DNA of 58,197 bases from positions 1 through 58,197 of the forward strand of contig DATAAF010000099.1 of assembly GCA_036260255.1 (NCBI GenBank), in the 5' to 3' direction. Within the stretch, counting starts at the first letter, position 1, and each line of letters starts with the position of its first letter. Shown here one piece after another: positions 16,134 through 23,988 of the stretch. Position numbers and translations under genes: made by a program. Under the pieces are notes generated by a model. It was given only the letters and a program-made list of their open reading frames with translations, had not been told where the DNA came from and ran no database searches. This DNA comes from DASZJY01 sp036260255 (GTDB lineage: Bacteria; Actinomycetota; Acidimicrobiia; Acidimicrobiales; AC-14).

Positions 16134-16567
16134 CGCCGGCGCCGAGGGGCCTCACCCCCACCGGCTACGGGCTGGTCCTCGTCATCACCGCGCTGAGCCT
16201 GGCGCACCACGTGGACCACGTCTTCCGTGACGTGACCGGCTGGCCCTTCGGGGGCGGGTTCAACCCGTTCAGCGCCAGCCTCGTCGTCTACCCGGTGATC
16301 GCGGCCGGGCTGCTGCTGTCCCGCCGGGGGCGCGTCGGCGCGCGGTTCTGGGCAATTCTCGCCGGCGGCGGTGCGGTGTTCATCCTCGCCGTGCACGTGG
16401 GGCCGTGGGCCCCCGACTCGGTGAGCAACATCCCCGACCAGTACGACTCGGTGGCCGCCGACGTCGTCGCCCTCGTCGTCCTGGCCCTCTTCGTCGCCGC
16501 CCTCGTGGCGCACTGCGCCCACGAGGCGCGGAGGCTGGCGACGACGGGGCGGGGCTACCCGGCCTGA
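16130..16567 (+). CDS. Small membrane protein closing the M64 cassette
   Basis: A 145-residue protein from a GTG overlapping the peptidase stop (GTGA). About four hydrophobic segments are seen: GYGLVLVITALSLAHH, FSASLVVYPVIAAGLLLS, FWAILAGGGAVFILAVHV and ADVVALVVLALFVAALVAH. A His cluster (AHHVDHVF) follows the first helix. No family recognised. The overlap implies co-expression with the peptidase. Its end overlaps the end of the facing gene by 13 bases. Confidence 0.7.
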   Translation: MTPAPRGLTPTGYGLVLVITALSLAHHVDHVFRDVTGWPFGGGFNPFSASLVVYPVIAAGLLLSRRGRVGARFWAILAGGGAVFILAVHVGPWAPDSVSNIPDQYDSVAADVVALVVLALFVAALVAHCAHEARRLATTGRGYPA

Positions 16568-16875
16568 GCGGCGGGTGCGCTCCTCACCGTCAACGATCCC
16601 TTGTTGGTGACGATCCAGGGCGAGCGGTAGAGGACGTCGACGGACTGGTCGGGGACCAGGTCGACGTCGACCGACGCCTCGCCCGTCCTCTGGCGGCCGA
16701 GGTAGCGGAAGAAGATCGTGACCCGGTGCCGACCGGCGGCGGCGGGAAAGAACGTCGGCTTCCCCCAGCGGGCCGCCCCGACCGCGACACCGTCGATCTC
16801 GACGTTGGCAGGCCTGGTGATCAGGAACTGCCCGAACCGTCTCCTCGCCGTCACCCGTACCCCTGTCTCGGCCAT
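16555..16875 (-). CDS. Small beta-sandwich (PEGA-like) protein
   Basis: A 106-residue protein starting at 16875 after a perfect AGGAGG box. The sequence PANVEIDGVAVGAARWGKPT followed by AAGRHRVTIFFRY resembles PEGA-like surface domains that display a short beta sandwich, but here with no signal peptide or anchor. Similar small proteins are common in actinobacteria; function unknown. It overlaps the M64 cassette's last gene tail to tail, so the two transcripts are complementary at their 3' ends. Confidence 0.65.
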   Translation of the reverse strand: MAETGVRVTARRRFGQFLITRPANVEIDGVAVGAARWGKPTFFPAAAGRHRVTIFFRYLGRQRTGEASVDVDLVPDQSVDVLYRSPWIVTNKGSLTVRSAPAAQAG

Positions 16876-16906
16876 GACCCCTCCTCGCGCCGAGCCCAAC
16901 CGTGTC

Positions 16907-17350
16907 TCAGGACCAGAAGTCGTCCCACGCGTACTGGTCGCCGGGATAGATCCAGACCTCGGTGAGCGTGCCCTCGACGATGTGCCAGACGTGGACGTTG
17001 TTCATGTCCAGCGCCTTGCCCTCCCGCTCGGCCCGGTCGCGCACGAGCCCGGCCCCGTGCCGTCCGGTGACGATGACGGCGTGGGGCTCGAACCGGAGCG
17101 TCCCACCGGAGAGCTCCGCCAGGGTCGTCACGTACCCGGCGACCGCCTCCTTGCCGAGGTAGTCCCCGGCCACGGGGCTGCTCCCCGGCACGTGAGCGAC
17201 CACGTCGGCGGACAGGTAGCTCATGACGGTGACGAAGTCGCCCGTCGCCAGCGCCTCGTACACCAGGTTGAGCACGTCCAGGTCGGGGTTCTCCACCGGC
17301 TCGGACGTTACCGCTCCTGTCCGTCGCCTTCCGGGCAGCCGGGACACCAT
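16907..17350 (-). CDS. SnoaL-like/NTF2-fold protein
   Basis: About 147 residues from an ATG at 17350; a GTG at 17311 is an alternative start. The body, VLNLVYEALATGDFVTVMSY then DVVAHVPGSSPVAGDYLGKE and a closing VHVWHIVEGTLTEVWIYPGD, is typical of SnoaL-like proteins. These are small cone-shaped folds acting as isomerases, hydrolases or ligand binders. It lies 17 bases behind the TetR gene on the same strand, so it is probably co-transcribed and under that regulator. Substrate unknown. Confidence 0.8.
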   Translation of the reverse strand: MVSRLPGRRRTGAVTSEPVENPDLDVLNLVYEALATGDFVTVMSYLSADVVAHVPGSSPVAGDYLGKEAVAGYVTTLAELSGGTLRFEPHAVIVTGRHGAGLVRDRAEREGKALDMNNVHVWHIVEGTLTEVWIYPGDQYAWDDFWS

Positions 17351-17367
17351 GAGCCCGCCCGGGGACG

Positions 17368-17967
17368 TCAAGCGGTTCCCAGGTGCGGCCAGACGACGGC
17401 GACCACCCGCCGGCTCCAGCCGCGGGACGGCGCCCCCCGAGTGGTGTAGCGGCCTACGTAGGCGCCCACGAGGAGCTCGGCGGTGGCCTCGAGATCGGCG
17501 TCGGGCCGCACCTGCCCTCGGGTGATCCCCCGGTCGAGGACGGCGTGGATGGCGTCGACCACCGCCGCACCCGCCCGCGTCCGCCACTGCTCGAGCAGCT
17601 CAGGGTGGTCGGGCTCCTCGGCCAGCACCCCGCCGACAAGCGACAAGCCAACCCGCTCGGCGTCGCCAACGAGGCGATCGAGAAGCGCGACCAGGTCCCG
17701 TCGAGCGTCGCCACTGTCGGGCGGGTGGACGAGCCCCGGCAGGTGGGCGATGGCGGCGACGGCCAGGTCGTGCTTGGTCGGGTGGCGGAGGTAGACGGTG
17801 GGCTCGCTGACGCCGGCCGCCCGGGCGACCGCCCCGACGGTCATGCCCCGGTATCCCCGCTCGGACATGACGCGGGCGGCGGCATCGAGGATGGCGGCGT
17901 CGGCGGCCGGGCTCCGGGGGCGGCCTCGCCGCCGAGTCGCCCCTTGGCTATTTACTTTAGTTGGCAT
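17368..17967 (-). CDS. TetR/AcrR-family transcriptional regulator
   Basis: A 199-residue repressor-type protein. The N-terminal helix-turn-helix is clear: AAILDAAARVMSERGYRGMT, VGAVARAAGVSEPTVYLRHP (residues about 25-65). The C-terminal ligand domain has LLEQWRTRAGAAVVDAIHAV and ends near GWSRRVVAVVWPHLG. The start at 17967 lies inside a perfect inverted repeat that should be its own operator. It probably controls itself, the downstream SnoaL gene and the divergent small membrane protein. The ligand is not predictable. Confidence 0.92.
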   Translation of the reverse strand: MPTKVNSQGATRRRGRPRSPAADAAILDAAARVMSERGYRGMTVGAVARAAGVSEPTVYLRHPTKHDLAVAAIAHLPGLVHPPDSGDARRDLVALLDRLVGDAERVGLSLVGGVLAEEPDHPELLEQWRTRAGAAVVDAIHAVLDRGITRGQVRPDADLEATAELLVGAYVGRYTTRGAPSRGWSRRVVAVVWPHLGTA

Positions 17968-17978
17968 AAAACTAAAGT
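17954..17978. promoter_or_regulatory. Palindromic operator of the TetR regulator
   Basis: ACTTTAGTT (17954-17962) and AACTAAAGT (17970-17978) form a perfect nine-base inverted repeat with a seven-base spacer. It spans the start codon of the TetR gene in a strikingly AT-rich island. TetR proteins usually bind such repeats overlapping their own promoter or start, so autoregulation and control of the divergent gene at 18035 are likely. Confidence 0.75.
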
Positions 17979-18034
17979 TTACCGTGTTGACCAGAGCGTA
18001 CGAGCCGTCCGCCCTGCGAAGGGAGGTGAGACCG

Positions 18035-18217
18035 TTGATCCCCTACGTGAACCCCTTCGTCCTCCCGCTGGCCATGCTCGGCGCCTGGGCGGTGGTGGCT
18101 GTCGTCGCCCTGGCCGCGGCACTGGTGCACCGGGCGTTCGTCGGCCGCCCGCCGGCCGCGCTCGATCGCTTGGCCGTTCCGGTGCGGACGCCGTCGTCCG
18201 TTCGCCGCGCCGCCTGA
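18035..18217 (+). CDS. Small single-span membrane protein
   Basis: Sixty residues from a TTG at 18035, chosen because GGGAGGTGAG lies five bases upstream. One hydrophobic helix (FVLPLAMLGAWAVVAVVALA, residues 8-30) is followed by a basic tail with three Arg pairs or singles. No family recognised. It diverges from the TetR gene across the operator, which is the main reason to believe it is real and regulated. Proteins of this size next to TetR genes are sometimes efflux or stress accessories; that is speculation. Confidence 0.6.
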   Translation: MIPYVNPFVLPLAMLGAWAVVAVVALAAALVHRAFVGRPPAALDRLAVPVRTPSSVRRAA

Positions 18218-18252
18218 ACGAGCCCGGCGCTCACGACCGCCGCGCCAGGGCG

Positions 18253-20643
18253 TCAGGACCGGCGGGCTTCGACCTCGGCCACCCGCGTCTTCACCTGCAG
18301 GAGGCGGTCGGGGCTCACCGAGATCGAGTCGATGCCCGCCTCGACGAGCATCTCGGCGAAGTCGGGGTGGTTGCTCGGAGCCTCGCCGCAGATCCCCACC
18401 CTGACGCCGGCCCGGTGCGCCCGTTCGATCAGGTCGGTGATGGAGCGGGTGACGGCCGGGTTGGTCTCGTCGAAGAGGTGGGCCAGGGCGGCCGAGTCGC
18501 GGTCGACGCCGAGCACCAGCTGGGTGAGGTCGTTGCTGCCGATGGAGAAGCCGTCGAAGCGAGCGGCGAACTCCTCGACGAGGATGACGTTGGACGGGAC
18601 CTCGCACATCACGAAGATCTCGAGCCCGTGCCGCCCTCGCACGAGCCCCTCGTCGGCCATCGTCTCCAGCACCCGGTCGGCCTCCTCGGGAGTGCGGCAG
18701 AACGGGATCATCGCCATCACGTTGGTCAGCCCGATCTGCTCCCGCGCCCGGCCGATGGCCCGGCACTCCAGGGCGAAGCCGTCCCGGTAGCCGTCGCTGT
18801 AGTACCGGGACGCGCCCCGCCACCCCAGCATGGGGTTCGCCTCCTTCGGCTCGAACTGCCGCCCACCGACGAGGTCGGCGTACTCGTTGGTCTTGAAGTC
18901 GCTCATCCGCACGATGACCGCGTTGGGGTGGTGAGCGGCGGCGATGCGGGCGATGCCCTGGGCCAGGCGGTCGACGAAGTACTCCTCCCGGCTGGCCGCA
19001 CCGGCCACCAGCTCGTCGATCTGTCGGCGGGCTGACTCGTCCTCGAGCGCGTCGTAGCGGATGAGCGCCAGGGGATGGGCCTTGATGGCGTTGTTGATGA
19101 TGAACTCCATACGGGCCAGCCCCACGCCGTCGGCCGGCAGGCGCCACCAGCGGAAGGCGGCCCCCGGCTCGGCCATGTTCACCATCATGCGGGTGGTGGT
19201 GGCTGGCACGTCCTCGAGCGGCGTCTCGTCCACCTCGTACTCGAGCGCGCCCTCGTAGACGAACCCGTCGTCGCCCTCGGCGCAGGAGACGGTGACGGCC
19301 TGACCGTCGGCCAGCTCCTTGGTGGCGCTTCCGGTGCCCACCACCGCAGGGACGCCGAGCTCCCGGCTCACGATGGCGGCGTGCGCCGTCCTCCCTCCGT
19401 GGTCGGTGACGACGGCGGCCGCCCGGCGCATGATCGGGACCCAGTCGGGATCGGTCATCTCGGTGACGATCACGCCGCCGTCCTCGAAGCGATCGAACTC
19501 CTCGGGTCCTCCGAGGAGGAAGGCGGGCCCGACGGCGATCCCGTCTCCGACGGCCAGCCCGGTGACCAGCCGCTTCCCGTCGCCGACGAGCCGGTAGGTC
19601 GTCAGGACGGGAGCCTGGCGGCGGGACTGGACCGTCTCGGGACGGGCCTGGACGACGAAGAGGTCACCACTGTCGCCGTCCTTGGCCCACTCGATGTCCA
19701 TGGGGCGGCCGTAGTGCTCCTCGACCAGGCACCCCCATCGGGCGAGCTGCAGCACCTCCTCGTCGGTGAGCACGAACGCGCGCCGTTCGGCCTCCGGCAC
19801 GTCCACCTCGGCGGTCGAGGACTCCCCGCGCTCGGCGTAGACGAGCTTGCGCCGCTTGTCGCCCGCCGTCCGGCCGACGATGGGGACCACGTCGGCTTCG
19901 CCGAGCAGGGGCTTGAAGACGACGTGCTCGTCGGGGTCGACGCGGCCCTGGACGACCATCTCGCCCAGGCCCCAGGCGGCGTCGATCACCACCACCCGGG
20001 GGAAGCCGTGCTCGGTGTCGATGGTGAACATCACCCCGGCGCCCGCCTTGTCGCTGCGCACCATCTTCTGCACGCCGACTGAGAGGGCGACGTCGAGGTG
20101 ACCGAAGCCGTTCTCCTCGCGGTAGGCGATGGCACGGTCGGTGAAGAGCGACGCGTAGCACCGCTTGACCGCGTCGAACAGCCGGTCCTCTCCGACCACG
20201 TTGAGGAACGTGTCCTGCTGGCCGGCAAAGCTGGCCTCGGGGAGGTCCTCGGCGGTGGCGCTGCTGCGTACGGCGACGTCGACGGCCGCCGACCGGTAGC
20301 GGCTGGACAGCTTCCGGTACGCCGCCGCCAGCTGCTCGGCCAGGGCCGGAGGAAGGTCGCCGTCAAGCACCATCTGCCGCGCCGCCTGGCCGACCTTGGC
20401 AAGCGACGTGCCCTCGCGGTCGAGCTCGTCGAGCTGCTCGGAGAGCGGCTTCTCGAGCTGGTTGTGGGAGAGGTAGGCGCGGTAGGCGTCGGCGGTGGTG
20501 GCGAACCCGTCGGGGACGCGGATCCCGCGGTCGGACAGGGCCCGGGTCATCTCGCCGAGCGACGCATTCTTCCCGCCGACCGTGGCCGTGTCGCCCGCGC
20601 CGATGTCCTCGAGCCAGACGACGTGCACGGGCGGTCCGGTCAT
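18253..20643 (-). CDS. ppsA: Phosphoenolpyruvate synthase
   Basis: A 796-residue enzyme converting pyruvate and ATP to phosphoenolpyruvate, AMP and phosphate, an entry to gluconeogenesis. The N-terminal ATP-binding domain starts WLEDIGAGDTATVGGKNASL, with AVRSSATAEDLPEASFAGQQ near residue 130. The phosphohistidine domain has DHGGRTAHAAIVSRELGVPA (catalytic His near residue 420). The C-terminal PEP-binding barrel ends with RVGICGEAPSNHPDFAEMLV, containing the catalytic Cys. All key residues are present and length is normal. A monocistronic gene, converging with the small membrane protein. Confidence 0.95.
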   Translation of the reverse strand: MTGPPVHVVWLEDIGAGDTATVGGKNASLGEMTRALSDRGIRVPDGFATTADAYRAYLSHNQLEKPLSEQLDELDREGTSLAKVGQAARQMVLDGDLPPALAEQLAAAYRKLSSRYRSAAVDVAVRSSATAEDLPEASFAGQQDTFLNVVGEDRLFDAVKRCYASLFTDRAIAYREENGFGHLDVALSVGVQKMVRSDKAGAGVMFTIDTEHGFPRVVVIDAAWGLGEMVVQGRVDPDEHVVFKPLLGEADVVPIVGRTAGDKRRKLVYAERGESSTAEVDVPEAERRAFVLTDEEVLQLARWGCLVEEHYGRPMDIEWAKDGDSGDLFVVQARPETVQSRRQAPVLTTYRLVGDGKRLVTGLAVGDGIAVGPAFLLGGPEEFDRFEDGGVIVTEMTDPDWVPIMRRAAAVVTDHGGRTAHAAIVSRELGVPAVVGTGSATKELADGQAVTVSCAEGDDGFVYEGALEYEVDETPLEDVPATTTRMMVNMAEPGAAFRWWRLPADGVGLARMEFIINNAIKAHPLALIRYDALEDESARRQIDELVAGAASREEYFVDRLAQGIARIAAAHHPNAVIVRMSDFKTNEYADLVGGRQFEPKEANPMLGWRGASRYYSDGYRDGFALECRAIGRAREQIGLTNVMAMIPFCRTPEEADRVLETMADEGLVRGRHGLEIFVMCEVPSNVILVEEFAARFDGFSIGSNDLTQLVLGVDRDSAALAHLFDETNPAVTRSITDLIERAHRAGVRVGICGEAPSNHPDFAEMLVEAGIDSISVSPDRLLQVKTRVAEVEARRS

Positions 20644-20808
20644 GGTCCGTGCCCATGCTAGGAGGGTGCTGTTCCATCGCGTCGACCGGCGAACGACGAC
20701 TGGGTAACCGCTCGCCGGCGCTTTGGGCCGCAGGCCCGAACTGAGTGGACCAGCACGCTCCTAGAGGAGCGGTCCCCGGTCTCGTCCCGGGCGGCCGCTG
20801 AATGGCGG

Positions 20809-21222
20809 TCAGCCCACCTCGCCCTTGGCCCAGTCGACGTTCTCCTTGAGCGTCTCGATGGTCCGGGTGGGCACCGGGTCGACCCGCTTGATCTCCTCCC
20901 GGCCGGCCTTGGCCAACGTGGCGGCGGCGGTGCCGTGCAGCGCCGCGACCAGACCGAAGGCGAGAGACCGGGGCAGCTTGCGGTCGAGGAACCAGGCCAG
21001 GCCGAACGAGCCGAACAGCAGCGAGAGGTAGCCACTCAGCGCCGCGCCCGTGAGCATGCCACCCGCCTTGGCCGCCTGCCTCATCTCCCCCTTGAGCTCG
21101 GTGACGGCCATCTCAAGCTCCTTGCGCATGAGCTCGGTGACCTGGGACGTCATGTCGGCCATCAACTCGCCGATGGGCTTGCCGGACGGCGCCGGCTCGC
21201 TGCTGACGGCTGCGTCGCTCAT
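20809..21222 (-). CDS. Phage holin family (DUF1469-like) membrane protein
   Basis: A 137-residue protein with an N-terminal amphipathic helix (IGELMADMTSQVTELMRKEL) and two hydrophobic helices around LTGAALSGYLSLLFGSFGLAW and SLAFGLVAALHGTAAATLA. It matches the actinobacterial holin superfamily III/DUF1469 pattern. Despite the name, most chromosomal members are thought to act at the cell envelope rather than in phage lysis. There are no phage genes nearby. A preceding GGAGGAGATG box supports the start. Confidence 0.75.
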   Translation of the reverse strand: MSDAAVSSEPAPSGKPIGELMADMTSQVTELMRKELEMAVTELKGEMRQAAKAGGMLTGAALSGYLSLLFGSFGLAWFLDRKLPRSLAFGLVAALHGTAAATLAKAGREEIKRVDPVPTRTIETLKENVDWAKGEVG

Positions 21223-21290
21223 TCATCTCCTCCTCTGCCGCTCGGCCGCGGCCCTACCCAGCGAACCGAGCTTGAAACGGCGCGCTCCGC

Positions 21291-22097
21291 TCAGGCGGCC
21301 GGGCGGCGTCCGAAGGCGAAGAAGAGGGGCGCGAAGAGGGTCGGTCGCTCCTCCGCCCGGTCGGCCTTCTCGAAGGCGGCGGCCCAGCGCTCGACGTCGT
21401 CGGCCGTCGCCAAGCCGTCGGCCACCAGCGCGTCACGGGCGGCCCAGCTGGGCGGTCGCATCCCGGGGGGAAGGCGCACGATCTGGTACCGCCCGTGATG
21501 CTCTATCGCCTCGAGGCGGGCGGCGGCCAGGAGCTCGGCGAGGCGCAGGCCGACGGAGAGGTCGTTTCCTCGCTGCTCGTGCCACCGCCGGTAACGGGCG
21601 TCGAGGTCCTCGAAGTCCGCGTCCGGGGGCCGGATGCGCAACCCACCCGCCTCGATGTCCACCAGGTACACGTAGCCGCCCGGGCGGACGAGCGTGGTCG
21701 CGTGCCTCACGATGGCGTCCTCGCGGCCCCCGTTGTGCGCCAGGACGTGCCGGATCATCACGACGTCGACGCTCCCTGGGGCGATGCCTGTGTCGTCGGC
21801 CTCGCCCGTCGCGACGGCCACGTTCCCGGCGCCGGCGTGTGCTACCGCAGCCCGGGCGGCATCGACCGCGGTCGGGTCGCGGTCCACTGCGAGCACCCGC
21901 CCGGTCGGGCCCACGAGGTCCGCGATCACCAGCGACATCGCTCCGGGTCCGCACCCGACGTCGGCCACCACCGCGCCGCCACGAACGCCGCAGGCGGTCC
22001 AGAGGTCGGCTTCGGCGCGCGCCGCCGCCTCGGCCATGAGCCGGTAGCGGGCGAGCTCCGCCTCGCTCAGCTTCAAGGCGTAGTCCGACACGGTCAT
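21291..22097 (-). CDS. SAM-dependent methyltransferase
   Basis: A 268-residue class I methyltransferase. Motif I is VVADVGCGPGAMSLVIADLV (about residue 45-65), followed by the acidic end of strand 2 in RVLAVDRDPTAV. The post-core motif VVMIRHVLAHNGG and the PGGYVYLVDIE strand are also clear. It resembles UbiE/Methyltransf_11 proteins acting on small molecules. Substrate not deducible. It lies 43 bases from the end of the subtilase gene on the same strand, so co-transcription behind it is possible. Confidence 0.85.
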   Translation of the reverse strand: MTVSDYALKLSEAELARYRLMAEAAARAEADLWTACGVRGGAVVADVGCGPGAMSLVIADLVGPTGRVLAVDRDPTAVDAARAAVAHAGAGNVAVATGEADDTGIAPGSVDVVMIRHVLAHNGGREDAIVRHATTLVRPGGYVYLVDIEAGGLRIRPPDADFEDLDARYRRWHEQRGNDLSVGLRLAELLAAARLEAIEHHGRYQIVRLPPGMRPPSWAARDALVADGLATADDVERWAAAFEKADRAEERPTLFAPLFFAFGRRPAA

Positions 22098-22140
22098 CGA
22101 CCTTCTGGCGCGCTCAGAGCGCGAGAATCAACCACTTTCG

Positions 22141-23727
22141 TCACCCAATACGTGGTTTGCGGGCGAGCTTCACCGCCTCGGCGGCGTTGACGCGGCCGTA
22201 GCCGTAGTTCTTGCTGTGGCCCTGCTTGTCGTACTCGCCCCGCTTGTCGCCGATGCGGTCGGCGGACTGGCGGAGGATGTCCTTCACCTCGTCCCACCGC
22301 ACGTTGGGGTTGCGGGCGAGGATGAGGGCGGCCACGCCGGCGACGCCGGGGCACGCGCTGGAGGTGCCGCCGAACGACTGGGTGTAGTCGCCCTCCTTGT
22401 CGCCCATGGACGGATGGCCGGAGTTGTAGCCCTCCGGCCCGCTGCGGTCGGTTGTCCAGATGCCAGCAGTCAACGAGGGCTCGCCGTTGTTGCTGGGGAA
22501 GCAGCACCACACCGCGTCGCCGAAGTCGCTGTAGGCGCTTCGCTTGCTCATGTCGTTGCTGGCGGCGACGGCGATCACCTTCTCGTACTTGGCGTAGCCG
22601 TCGTTGTCGACGCTCTCGTTGCCGTTGCCGGCCGCCCACGTGATCACGCACCCCTTCCCGCCGCGGCCCTTGCTAGTGGCGTAGTCGATGGCCAGACGCG
22701 TGTTGTCGGGCAGGGGCACGACCTGCGCGTGGATCGGGTCGTTGGGGTCCCACCACGCCCCGTCCGGCGGTCCCCAGCTGCAGGAGATGACGTCGGCGCC
22801 GTGGTCGGCGGCCCAGACGAACGAGTCGGCCTCGTCCTGGGAGCCCAGGCCGGACACCATGCGCAGCGGCATGAGCCGGGCCTCCGGCGCCACGCCTGAC
22901 GCCCCGTGGTTGCCGTCGCCGCAGGCCACGCCGCCGCAGCCGGTGCCGTGGTTCTGGCCGTCCCCCGGTCGGGGGTTGTCGGTACGGGGGTGCACGAACG
23001 CCTGGGGGGCCACGACCTTGGCGTCCGAAGCGAACTCCTCGTGGTCGATGTCGAAGCCGTCGTCGATCACAGCGATGACCGTCCCCCGGCCCTTGCTCAT
23101 CCGCCAGGCGGCGGCCACGTTGGCGTGGGCGTCGATCCGCTTTCCGCCGACGGTCGTGCGGTGGAGGTGCCACTGCTGGGGGAACGCCTTCTTGAACCGC
23201 AGCTCGCGCACCACCTCGGGGTGGCACAGCTCGACGTCCTCCCGCTCGAGGAGCTCGCCGGCCACGTCGAACACCCGACGACCGACCCCCTCGGGCGCTC
23301 CCACGAAGTAGGCGGTGGGAGACGTGCCGACGGGACGCTTGACCGTCAGCTTGAGGCGCTTGAGGACGTCGGTGCAGTGGCGCTTGCTGGCGCCCTCCTC
23401 GAACTTCACGAACACGTTCTCGGTGTAGAGGACGGGGGCGCCGAACTGGTCCTTCAGGCCCCGCCCGGCGAACTGGACCTCGGGGTCGCCGTTGATCACC
23501 TTGGACAGCTCCTGCGAACCGCCCGGTGGCGCCTTGTAGACGCCCACGCCCGCGGCGGACACGCCGAACAGCGGCGCGAGCTGGGCGCGCGCCGCCCGGC
23601 TCTGCCGCCGCAGCGGCGACTGGTCGTGGCGGGCGCCCCTGCGGTTCGACCGCACCACCACCAGGTCGCCGGCGTCCTCCAGGTTGAGCTCGAACCCGGC
23701 CGAGCCGCCGAACCGACAAGAGACCAT
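22141..23727 (-). CDS. Subtilisin-like (S8) serine protease without signal peptide
   Basis: A 528-residue subtilase. The start at 23727 (MVSCRFGGSAGFELN) has a purine-rich ribosome site. Catalytic Asp lies in VIAVIDDGFDIDHEEF (about residue 222), His in GQNHGTGCGGVACG (about 260) and Ser in SFGGTSSACPGVAG (about 456). Residues 1-190 form two N-terminal domains without a secretion signal: a first part with LEDAGDLVVVRSNRR, and a prodomain-like part (about 103-174) with TENVFVKFEEG. Similar cytosolic-type subtilases occur in cyanobacteria and actinobacteria; their targets are unknown. A divergent gene encodes a stand-alone relative of the prodomain-like part. Confidence 0.9.
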   Translation of the reverse strand: MVSCRFGGSAGFELNLEDAGDLVVVRSNRRGARHDQSPLRRQSRAARAQLAPLFGVSAAGVGVYKAPPGGSQELSKVINGDPEVQFAGRGLKDQFGAPVLYTENVFVKFEEGASKRHCTDVLKRLKLTVKRPVGTSPTAYFVGAPEGVGRRVFDVAGELLEREDVELCHPEVVRELRFKKAFPQQWHLHRTTVGGKRIDAHANVAAAWRMSKGRGTVIAVIDDGFDIDHEEFASDAKVVAPQAFVHPRTDNPRPGDGQNHGTGCGGVACGDGNHGASGVAPEARLMPLRMVSGLGSQDEADSFVWAADHGADVISCSWGPPDGAWWDPNDPIHAQVVPLPDNTRLAIDYATSKGRGGKGCVITWAAGNGNESVDNDGYAKYEKVIAVAASNDMSKRSAYSDFGDAVWCCFPSNNGEPSLTAGIWTTDRSGPEGYNSGHPSMGDKEGDYTQSFGGTSSACPGVAGVAALILARNPNVRWDEVKDILRQSADRIGDKRGEYDKQGHSKNYGYGRVNAAEAVKLARKPRIG

Positions 23728-23783
23728 CCCCCGCTCCCTTCCTCCCGCGCGTCGCGCAAACTCGGTCTTTCTAGCACCCTCCC

Positions 23784-23848
23784 CACGGGGGGGCTCCGCC
23801 CCCGTGGACCCCCCCAACTGCGTGGACGCCTCGCTCGTCGCTCGGCGG
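23784..23848. repeat. Tandem hairpin repeat, copy 1
   Basis: A 65-base unit starting with a GC hairpin (CCACGGGGG at 23783-23791 pairs with CCCCCGTGG at 23799-23807), followed by a C-run and GACGCCTCGCTCGTCGCTCG. It is repeated once with few changes at 23856-23921. The unit lies in the 260-base region between the divergent subtilase and prodomain-like genes. It looks like a REP-type extragenic repeat. Confidence 0.7.
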
Positions 23849-23855
23849 GCTACCG

Positions 23856-23921
23856 CACGGGGGGCGCCGCCCCCCGTGGACCCCCCCGAACTGCACGGAC
23901 GCCTCGCTCGTCGCTCGGCGG
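23856..23921. repeat. Tandem hairpin repeat, copy 2
   Basis: Second copy of the unit at 23784-23848, again with a hairpin (CACGGGGGG pairing with CCCCCCGTG) and the same CTCGCTCGTCGCTCGGCGG tail. The tail motif TCGCTCGGCG appears a third time at 23956-23965, after another hairpin. Confidence 0.7.
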
Positions 23922-23934
23922 CTGCTCTTCTTTA

Positions 23935-23955
23935 CGCCGAAGCAAAGCTTCGGCG
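23935..23955. repeat. Perfect hairpin CGCCGAAGC-AAA-GCTTCGGCG
   Basis: Nine-base arms with a three-base loop, directly upstream of the start of the prodomain-like gene and downstream of the two tandem hairpin units. It could act as a terminator blocking read-through or as a protein-binding site. With the preceding copies it makes three hairpins in about 170 bases. Confidence 0.6.
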
Positions 23956-23988
23956 TCGCTCGGCGATTGCGGCGTCACAATTGCCACA

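Noticed and set aside
20809..21222. Holin-like gene as a sign of a prophage
   Set aside because: No other phage genes, integrase or attachment sites lie nearby; chromosomal DUF1469 proteins are widespread.
23784..23965. Tandem repeats considered as a short CRISPR array
   Set aside because: Only two full units, each self-complementary over its length, with no unique spacers of regular size and no cas genes in the window.
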